From positions 26,660 through 34,258 of the forward strand of contig JAUNIK010000001.1 of assembly GCA_030523505.1 (NCBI GenBank): 7,599 nt of DNA. The letters run 5' to 3'. The translations under genes and the position numbers were made by a program. The first letter of the stretch is position 1; the number at the start of each line of letters is the position of its first letter. Positions 1-5,230 of this stretch are shown here, piece after piece. This DNA is from Prevotellaceae bacterium (GTDB lineage: Bacteria; Bacteroidota; Bacteroidia; Bacteroidales; Bacteroidaceae). The notes under the pieces are model-generated. The model searched no databases. It worked only from the letters and a program-made list of their open reading frames with translations, and was not told the origin of the DNA.

Positions 1-699
1 GAGCATTATCTCGACATGCGTATCGACAACGGAAGCGTATATATCGACAAGATTGAACTCATCCCTGCCGCTCCTTACGAGGGCAGAGTTTACGACAAAG
101 GCAACCACGATGTCCCAGGCGTCGTGGAGGCCGAGGACTTTGATTTCGGTGGTGAGGGCGTAGCATATCATGATGCTACCCCCACCCAGAATCAGGGTGG
201 CTACAACTATCGCACCGAGCCGAAGGATATCGGTGTGGATATAGAAAACAGCGAGGGAAGCATCCACAGTTCGTGGGGCTCATCGGGTGAATGGATGAAA
301 TACACCGTCAACTGCACTCAGGATGGTATGTATGATGTTAGTTGCCGTGCTGTCAATGCTAATGGTGGAGGCTTGTTCAACATGCATCTTATCGTTGATG
401 ATGTATATGTCTATGACCTCGTGTCATACCAAGGTCCTGCCGGCAACTGGAGTGCGAGTGCCTATGGCTTCGCCACAACACATGATGTGGAGCTCACCAA
501 GGGCAAGCATGTAATCACGGTATATCTGCATAGCGATGGAAATGTAGATTATCTGCAGTTCACCCGTACTGGCGACACAGCCGTCAGCACAGTGAATACT
601 ACTCCACTTTCCTCAGACTGTTATAATGTCAGCGGAATGAAAGTTCCATCAAATTCCAAGGGATTGGTAATAACAAACGGAAAAAAGGTTTTGCAATAA
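1..699 (+). CDS. Secreted CBM6-containing carbohydrate-active protein, C-terminal part (5' truncated)
   Basis: The reading frame is open from the first base, so the start lies outside the window and 232 residues are visible. The first ~23 residues (ending VYIDKIELIPA) look like the last strands of a preceding beta-sandwich domain. Codons ~36-195 form a CBM6-like module: a VEAEDFD opening, GGEGVAYHD, the GVDIE region, a central SSGEWMKYTVNCTQDGMYDV strand pair, and a final VDYLQFTR strand. In this family such modules bind beta- or alpha-glycans and are usually attached to a glycoside hydrolase; any catalytic domain would lie upstream. The last ~28 residues (CYNVSGMKV...KGLVITNGKKVLQ) match the tail of the CBM protein at 3577-5202, which suggests a shared export or sorting route. 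The internal ATG at 16 is not a credible start because it falls inside a domain. The substrate and enzyme family cannot be told from this fragment. Confidence 0.88.
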   Translation, partial: EHYLDMRIDNGSVYIDKIELIPAAPYEGRVYDKGNHDVPGVVEAEDFDFGGEGVAYHDATPTQNQGGYNYRTEPKDIGVDIENSEGSIHSSWGSSGEWMKYTVNCTQDGMYDVSCRAVNANGGGLFNMHLIVDDVYVYDLVSYQGPAGNWSASAYGFATTHDVELTKGKHVITVYLHSDGNVDYLQFTRTGDTAVSTVNTTPLSSDCYNVSGMKVPSNSKGLVITNGKKVLQ

Positions 700-713
700 G
701 CAGAACCTTTTTT
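681..713 (+). terminator. Rho-independent terminator overlapping the stop codon
   Basis: The arms 681-694 (A6 GGTTTTGC) and 700-713 (GCAGAACC T6) pair over 14 bp with a single G-U wobble (691/703), around a 5-nt loop that contains the TAA stop codon. A T6 run closes the structure. Because the 5' arm begins with A6, the reverse strand also ends in T6, so it could also stop transcription arriving from the convergent regulator gene. The 5' arm is made from the codons of the conserved NGKKV tail, so coding sequence and terminator share bases. Confidence 0.85.
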
Positions 714-727
714 AGCGATAGCGATGG

Positions 728-795
728 CTTTTAACTCTTAACTTTTCGCTCGGCTCTGCCGCTTGCGTAGCGCAGAGGAGCAAGAACTTTTAACT
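728..795. repeat. GC-rich hairpin flanked by 9-bp direct repeats
   Basis: CTTTTAACT occurs at 728-736 and again at 787-795. Between them is an imperfect hairpin at 748-781: GCTC/GAGC, a 2-nt GG bulge, CTCTGC/GCAGAG, a 1-nt bulge, then GCT/AGC around the loop TGCGT, for 13 base pairs in all. It lies between two converging genes, which fits an extra transcription barrier, but no T-run follows on either strand, so it is not a classic terminator. It could also be a small intergenic repeat element, with the 9-bp repeats as the target duplication. Confidence 0.5.
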
Positions 796-796
796 A

Positions 797-3358
797 TTAT
801 TTCGTCACTTCCATGAACGACTTATAATATGGTTCGCCCATGCTATTCTGATAAACCTTGCAGAAGTTGTCGTACACTTTCTTCGCAATTCCCTTGCGGT
901 TGTTCTTGCAGTGTATGCTGCACTGTATGGCAAGGGCTTTATCATTGAATGGATCATGCTGCATTATCGTTTCGGCAATCTGCAATGCCTGATTGTCATT
1001 ACCATCACGCTCGGCACGCCACAACAGACTGCTCAGCAATGCCAAGGCAGCTTCTGAATACTGTGCCTTGAACGGATCGAGCCATTCGTACGACATGTTT
1101 GGTACTAGCGGTCCTTTCAACAGCAACTGCAATGTGCGAGCAATGTTCTTCTCGTCCTTCTGGCCGTCGTTTACTTTCTTCATCAGTTTCATCGCTGTAA
1201 CATAGTCACACGTCACATTGCTACCGAAACGTATCTGATAATAAATCTTGTCGTTGTTGATTTCAGCCTCTCCAACCTTCTCCAGCAACATTCTCAATTT
1301 GCTGATGTTCACATTGCGGTTGTTGCGTGCCGAAGTCTCGCTCATGCTCTGCCAGATATTATCGTCGATATCGCGCATCTCGATGCCCTTGCTGTTCTTC
1401 TGGTTGTACAGGATGATAATCACCAGAAGGTCGCGCAGACGCTTTGAGAAACTTGAAGTGATATCATTTCCTTCCTTGTCAGTAACGGCAAAATTGCCAA
1501 GCAGCGTTATCGTGCCAGGTTTCACTGGTTGCGCAGTCTCCTCGGCATTAGGCTCTTCATTTGAAGGCTCATCAGGGGTTATTCCGGAGGTTATTCCTGA
1601 GGTTGTAACCTCTGGCACAGAAACATCAGCTTCTGCCTTTCGCTCCTCCTTTGGGGACTGTGGGGCTTTCTTCGATTTCGCTATCACCATCACCACTGCT
1701 ATCGCAATCGCCATCGCTATCGCTAACATCCACCACAAACTTGATGAACTCTCACTGCTTTCATCAGCCCATTTGTCCATCTCTGGCACATAATCATCTT
1801 GCAATGGCAGGTCAACAGAACTGATCATGATATCATGCACCATGTCGTTCTTGCACTTGTTGATCACGACATACATCTTCCCGTTCTTCTTGCTCTCATA
1901 AAGACTGAAATTCATCTCCTTGAACTCAAAACGGGTGTTTATCTCGTTTGTCACGATATCCCAGCGTGGCTCGGTGAGCGATATGCGAATCAATCGACCG
2001 CCTTTGTTGGTTGTTGCGGCGTAGAACACATTCTTCTCTTTGTCGTAATACATCTCAGAAGCCATCTGGAATGAAGTATTCTGCTCGGATTCTGTCTTCC
2101 ACACCGTCTCCGACTTGCCAGTCTTAAGGTCAATGCTCACGAGGTCGTAGTAGTAGTTGCCCGGCAACTCCTGCTGACCGCTTTCATTACCGAAACCGCC
2201 GAAGATATACATCTTTCCGTCAACGATAGCCGCTGCACAACCGGTGCGAGGACTGATCTTCGGTGAGTATGCCATCTCCTTCACCTCGCCTGTGTACTGG
2301 TTGATGCGATACAGGTTGTTGCCGTATCTGTAGAAGCCGTAACCACCAAAGGCATACGAAATACTATCGTTAGCTCTTGCCCATGCGTGATTAGAATGCA
2401 TCGGTTCCTCTGTAGGTTCTTCCTTGCTGCTCCATGTGTTGGTGGCGAAACTGAACTTCGACATTGTGCCCTTCTCTGTAGAGTAGTTCACGAGGGTGGC
2501 ATCGTGGCTGTCGTAAAACAGATAATTCGAGTAGTTCATCACTCTGTGACCACCGGCTACATTTATATCGCTGTATTTCTTTGTCTTTGGATCGAAACAT
2601 TTCACCTTGCCGTGCTCCACTACATAGAACACATCGTCATCGTCGTTGTATGTCACCTGTATTGGTTCTGACGACTGGAACGAGGTAACAAGTCTCCAGT
2701 TCACGTGGTTGTCGTAAATCCACTGTCCGTTGATGGCGCGAGCAGGTTTGTTATCAACCTCGTCAACACAGATGTCGGCCTTGTGTGCCATCAGTGGCCA
2801 CATGTATTTTGCCTTGCCGTTGTGGGTGATGCTGATATTTCTCACGTTCATCGGAGCAACATCGAAATAGTTGCTCTCGTCGGTGTGCATACCGAAGGTC
2901 ACAGTAGCTGTGCGGCTTTTCTTTATGTCGGCCTTCACGCTGATATGACTCTGACCGTATTTGAACACCACGTTGCTGTTTTTCCTGTCGAAACTGATGC
3001 TCACAGGGATATTCTCACCCGCATGTACATTATATTTAAGATGGTATATCTTTCCATCGCAGGCAATGGCTGGGTTATACGACTTCTCGTCCTGTGCAGA
3101 GAGCAGTGCATCTATATGATGTCCGTCGTCGGTCTTCACGCAAAAGATGTTTCCGAAGGTTGGCTCATCGCGCAGATCCATGTTGAATGTCATCACGCAA
3201 TTATCGGCAATGCTTATCTCCTCGCCGTTATTGAGCAACAGTGATGTACGTTTTTCAGGGGTATATGAATGAGAGTTGAAGTGCAGGCCATTGTCATAGC
3301 CCATCATCCTCAACACCGTGAAAACCATAATAAACAATATAATACTCCTTCTGTGCAT
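797..3358 (-). CDS. Membrane-spanning SARP-type one-component regulator with LamG-like and Kelch sensor domains
   Basis: The protein has 853 residues from the ATG at 3358. Residues 1-20 (MHRRSIILFIMVFTVL) are a signal sequence. Residues ~22-178 resemble a LamG/concanavalin-like beta-sandwich. Residues ~220-515 are Kelch-propeller-like, with GG blade motifs at 269, 338 (YAFGG) and 387 (GKMYIFGGFG). One transmembrane helix spans 541-560, rich in Ala/Ile and followed by KSKK, so the C-terminus is cytoplasmic. A Pro/Glu-rich linker (561-614) leads to a winged helix at ~615-712, with the SARP pattern KRLRDLLVIIIL..., an IW motif, then SARNNRNVNISKLRMLLEKVG. Residues 713-853 match a bacterial transcriptional activator (BTAD/TPR) domain (GPLVPN..EWL..., MQHDPFNDKAL, then MGEPYYKSF). 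An in-frame TTG at 3400 would add 14 residues, but the ATG gives a better signal peptide and fits the promoter at 3418-3425. It is divergent from the CBM/GH31 operon, its probable target. The domain order is clear; the ligand and targets are inferred. Confidence 0.85.
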   Translation of the reverse strand: MHRRSIILFIMVFTVLRMMGYDNGLHFNSHSYTPEKRTSLLLNNGEEISIADNCVMTFNMDLRDEPTFGNIFCVKTDDGHHIDALLSAQDEKSYNPAIACDGKIYHLKYNVHAGENIPVSISFDRKNSNVVFKYGQSHISVKADIKKSRTATVTFGMHTDESNYFDVAPMNVRNISITHNGKAKYMWPLMAHKADICVDEVDNKPARAINGQWIYDNHVNWRLVTSFQSSEPIQVTYNDDDDVFYVVEHGKVKCFDPKTKKYSDINVAGGHRVMNYSNYLFYDSHDATLVNYSTEKGTMSKFSFATNTWSSKEEPTEEPMHSNHAWARANDSISYAFGGYGFYRYGNNLYRINQYTGEVKEMAYSPKISPRTGCAAAIVDGKMYIFGGFGNESGQQELPGNYYYDLVSIDLKTGKSETVWKTESEQNTSFQMASEMYYDKEKNVFYAATTNKGGRLIRISLTEPRWDIVTNEINTRFEFKEMNFSLYESKKNGKMYVVINKCKNDMVHDIMISSVDLPLQDDYVPEMDKWADESSESSSSLWWMLAIAMAIAIAVVMVIAKSKKAPQSPKEERKAEADVSVPEVTTSGITSGITPDEPSNEEPNAEETAQPVKPGTITLLGNFAVTDKEGNDITSSFSKRLRDLLVIIILYNQKNSKGIEMRDIDDNIWQSMSETSARNNRNVNISKLRMLLEKVGEAEINNDKIYYQIRFGSNVTCDYVTAMKLMKKVNDGQKDEKNIARTLQLLLKGPLVPNMSYEWLDPFKAQYSEAALALLSSLLWRAERDGNDNQALQIAETIMQHDPFNDKALAIQCSIHCKNNRKGIAKKVYDNFCKVYQNSMGEPYYKSFMEVTK
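1577..1600 (-). repeat. 12-bp tandem repeat in the regulator's linker
   Basis: Two adjacent 12-bp units (1577-1588 and 1589-1600) differ at one base and encode SGIT twice on the minus strand. A degenerate third unit follows at 1601. The repeat lies in the flexible cytoplasmic linker between the transmembrane helix and the DNA-binding domain. Replication slippage here would change linker length by four residues without breaking the frame. Confidence 0.6.
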
Positions 3359-3417
3359 TCGTTCTGCGTTTTTTGTATTTCTATAACGAGGATTATTCAA
3401 AATCCGTGTTTGAGTTG

Positions 3418-3425
3418 CAAAAATA
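3418..3425 (-). promoter_or_regulatory. Bacteroidota -7 element of the regulator gene
   Basis: Read on the minus strand the bases are TATTTTTG, a full match to the Bacteroidota -7 consensus TAnnTTTG. No clear TTTG -33 element lies at the expected distance, though the region upstream is A/T-tract rich. Transcription would begin near 3412, giving a leader of about 54 nt to the ATG at 3358 but only about 12 nt to the TTG at 3400, which favours the ATG. Confidence 0.55.
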
Positions 3426-3473
3426 GCAAAAAATCACATAAAAAAAGACATTTTACTCGTTCTTTTTTTGAAA

Positions 3474-3524
3474 TTAAGCGAAATTTAATTCGGAATTAAT
3501 TAAAAATTAGGTGTATATTATATG
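3474..3524 (+). promoter_or_regulatory. Candidate activator site: five TTA-headed heptamers at 11-bp spacing
   Basis: TTA begins at 3474, 3485, 3496, 3507 and 3518, exactly 11 bp apart. The heptamers are TTAAGCG, TTAATTC, TTAATTA, TTAGGTG and TTATATG. The last ends 8 bp before the -7 element at 3533. SARP activators characteristically bind direct heptamer repeats at one-helical-turn spacing just upstream of the -10 region, and the adjacent divergent gene encodes a SARP-type domain. The region is AT-rich and only the first three bases are invariant, so chance is not excluded. Confidence 0.45.
3485..3499. repeat. Perfect 15-bp palindrome in the divergent control region
   Basis: TTAATTC and GAATTAA are exact inverted copies around a single G at 3492. 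The palindrome sits between the two divergent promoters and overlaps the second and third of the 11-bp-phased heptamers. It could be a dimeric operator in its own right. It is not followed by a T-run and lies upstream of the transcription start, so it is not a terminator. Confidence 0.45.
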
Positions 3525-3532
3525 TAGGAAAG

Positions 3533-3540
3533 TAACTTTG
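3533..3540 (+). promoter_or_regulatory. Bacteroidota -7 element of the CBM-GH31 operon
   Basis: TAACTTTG matches TAnnTTTG perfectly. Transcription would start near 3545 and give an AU-rich leader of about 31 nt before the ATG at 3577, with no Shine-Dalgarno sequence, as is usual in this phylum. No good -33 element is visible at the expected place (around 3507-3513), which fits a promoter that depends on an activator. Confidence 0.65.
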
Positions 3541-3576
3541 CATCATATTTTTCATTAACTAAAAACCATTACTATT

Positions 3577-5202
3577 ATGACAAACTTTACCCAAAAGACT
3601 CTTGCAGTGCTTTTCGCCGCTGCTCTGTCAGGCTCAATGTGGGCTGGCACTCCTTTCAAATCAGTGACTCTCTCTAAGGCTGCTCCTGCTCGTGTCGAGG
3701 CTGAGGACTTCGACAAGGATGGTGACGGTGTTTCATTCCATTGGAATGTTGACCGCACCGACAAGAACATCGCCGACTATCGCAAGGCTGACGATCCAAC
3801 AGCCGCTGTTTTCGCTTCTGGCGGTAGCAACGGTCATCATATCGGTGAGCTCGACGGTGGTGTGTTCACTGTATATACCGTGAATGTTGCAGATGCTGGT
3901 CCTTACAAGATTGTGATGGCTTGCTCAAAGGACAACGACCAGCCTCGCGACTATAAGTTCACTCTCGTAGGAACAGGCGTTGAGACATCGGGCGTTTTCT
4001 CTGACGATGCTCATGGCTGGGAGAACTTCGCTTCGAAGATCAATGCACAGATTGATTTCCCTGCTGCTGGCACATACGAAATAAAGTTCGAGACTGGTGG
4101 TGGCTACAATATCGACTATTTCGACTTCGCTTACGCTGCTGACTATGGTCAGGGCATGGAGATTCCTGGCACTCTCGACCTTCTGAAGTGGGACCTCGGT
4201 GGTGACGGTATCTCTTTCCATTGGGCTGCAATGACCAACGAAGGCCGTCCAAGTCCTAAGGGCGATGGCGATGAGCTCGGTCATACAAGTGGCGGCGACT
4301 GGGTTAACTACACTGTAAACGTGGCTCAGGCTGGTTACTATGATATGATTCCTGGTATCTCTTGCGGTCTCGACAGTAACATGGAGTTCACCCTCACTGA
4401 TGCTGAGACAGGCAAGAACCTCTCGCCATACATCACATTCTCTTTCGAGAGCAATCACGCTTGGGGCAACTACGATGATTTCGGTGCTACTCCACAGGCT
4501 GTTTATCTCCCAGAAGGACAGATCACCATCCGTATGACATTCATCTCGGGCTTCAATGCTAAATACCTCACCTTCGCATACAGCGCAGATCAGTCGGCTC
4601 CTGATGTAAACTACGGACAGGGCATGGTTGTTCCTGGTCGTGTAGAGTTGTTGAAGTACGACCTCGGTGGTCTTGGCACATCTTATTATTGGGCACGCGA
4701 AGAGGCAGGCACCCGTCCAAGTCCTAAGGGCGATGGCGATGAGCTCGGTCATTCTTCACAGGGCGACTGGCTCAACTACACTGTTACAGTTGCCGAGGCT
4801 GGTTATTACAACATGAAGCCGGGCGTTACCAATGGCAGCGACCATCGCACAGTATTCGAGCTCAACAACGCAAAGACTGGCGAGAGCCTCCTCACATGCA
4901 CTGTCGATGCTGACTACGGTGCAAAGGTTGTGAACCTCCCTTCTAACGGTTCTTGGGGCAACTACGACGATGAGCCATTCATCAACGACGCAGTACTTCT
5001 CCCTGCTGGTGAGGTTACAATGCAGTTCAAGTTCCGCGAGGAGTTCAATGCTCGTTTCCTTGAGTTCGTAAAGAGCGAGACAAGCAACATCCAGAATGTC
5101 AATGCTTCTACCGAAGGCAAGTGGTATAACCTCCAGGGCATCGAGGTAGCCGCACCTACAAAGGGTGTCTTCATCCACAACGGAAAGAAGGTTGCTTTTT
5201 AA
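3577..5202 (+). CDS. Secreted protein with three tandem CBM6/CBM35-like modules
   Basis: The protein has 541 residues with a signal peptide at 1-23 (SGSMWA, then G) and no lipobox cysteine. Module A (~35-188) starts with the classical VEAEDFD. Modules B (~192-345) and C (~348-500) repeat with a 156-residue period: GQGM at 191 and 347, a conserved RPSPKGDGDELGH at 224 and 380, GDW.NYTV at 239 and 396, and WGNYDD at 296 and 460. Each module ends in a strand such as NAKYLTFAY or NARFLEFVK. Such modules are carbohydrate-binding beta-sandwiches. No catalytic domain is visible, so it is probably a glycan-binding partner of the GH31 enzyme encoded 24 bp downstream. In B and C the canonical EAED is replaced by LLKWD/LLKYD, so the usual metal or ligand sites may have changed. 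The C-terminus (WYNLQGIEV...GVFIHNGKKVAF) matches the tail of the protein ending at 699. A complete gene; the bound glycan is unknown. Confidence 0.85.
   Translation: MTNFTQKTLAVLFAAALSGSMWAGTPFKSVTLSKAAPARVEAEDFDKDGDGVSFHWNVDRTDKNIADYRKADDPTAAVFASGGSNGHHIGELDGGVFTVYTVNVADAGPYKIVMACSKDNDQPRDYKFTLVGTGVETSGVFSDDAHGWENFASKINAQIDFPAAGTYEIKFETGGGYNIDYFDFAYAADYGQGMEIPGTLDLLKWDLGGDGISFHWAAMTNEGRPSPKGDGDELGHTSGGDWVNYTVNVAQAGYYDMIPGISCGLDSNMEFTLTDAETGKNLSPYITFSFESNHAWGNYDDFGATPQAVYLPEGQITIRMTFISGFNAKYLTFAYSADQSAPDVNYGQGMVVPGRVELLKYDLGGLGTSYYWAREEAGTRPSPKGDGDELGHSSQGDWLNYTVTVAEAGYYNMKPGVTNGSDHRTVFELNNAKTGESLLTCTVDADYGAKVVNLPSNGSWGNYDDEPFINDAVLLPAGEVTMQFKFREEFNARFLEFVKSETSNIQNVNASTEGKWYNLQGIEVAAPTKGVFIHNGKKVAF
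4245..4284 (+). repeat. 40-bp exact direct repeat, copy 1 (module B)
   Basis: These 40 bases are identical to 4713-4752, 468 bp (156 codons) downstream and in the same frame. They encode the RPSPKGDGDELGH motif of module B. Exact DNA identity within modules whose proteins have otherwise diverged points to strong constraint or to recent gene conversion. Confidence 0.85.
4713..4752 (+). repeat. 40-bp exact direct repeat, copy 2 (module C)
   Basis: Second copy of the repeat at 4245-4284, encoding the same motif in module C. Recombination between the copies would delete or add exactly one 156-residue module in frame. Confidence 0.85.
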
Positions 5203-5209
5203 CAAACAA

Positions 5210-5230
5210 ATGAAAAATCAGAAAAATTGA
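5210..5230 (+). other. Six-codon mini-ORF overlapping the GH31 start (possible broken ATG start)
   Basis: An ATG at 5210 opens MKNQKN and stops at TGA 5228-5230, which overlaps the TTG start at 5227. One extra A in the A5 run at 5222-5226 would join it in frame to GH31 and give MKNQKKLKSPLSILMLSASV..., a textbook signal peptide. It may be a frameshifted original start, a homopolymer sequencing error, or a small leader ORF coupled to the TTG. Confidence 0.5.

Noticed and set aside
1248..1793. 181-codon plus-strand open frame opposite the regulator
   Set aside because: It lies fully antisense to the well-supported regulator domains (transmembrane helix, linker, winged helix), has no recognisable domain, and its hydrophobic stretch mirrors the Ala/Ile helix codons.
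3359..3400. TTG start at 3400 for the regulator
   Set aside because: It would place 14 extra residues before a good signal peptide and leave only about 12 nt of leader from the predicted start of transcription. The ATG at 3358 fits better, although the TTG is not excluded.
3925..4752. 275-codon minus-strand open frame opposite the triple-CBM gene
   Set aside because: It contains repeated blocks only because it mirrors the CBM repeats, and has no promoter or domain of its own.
4245..4752. CRISPR-like or mobile-element repeat
   Set aside because: There are only two copies, 468 bp apart and in frame inside homologous protein modules, so they are domain repeats.
5203..5226. Separate promoter for GH31
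   Set aside because: The 24-bp gap holds no TAnnTTTG element and no terminator precedes it, so cotranscription with the CBM gene is simpler.
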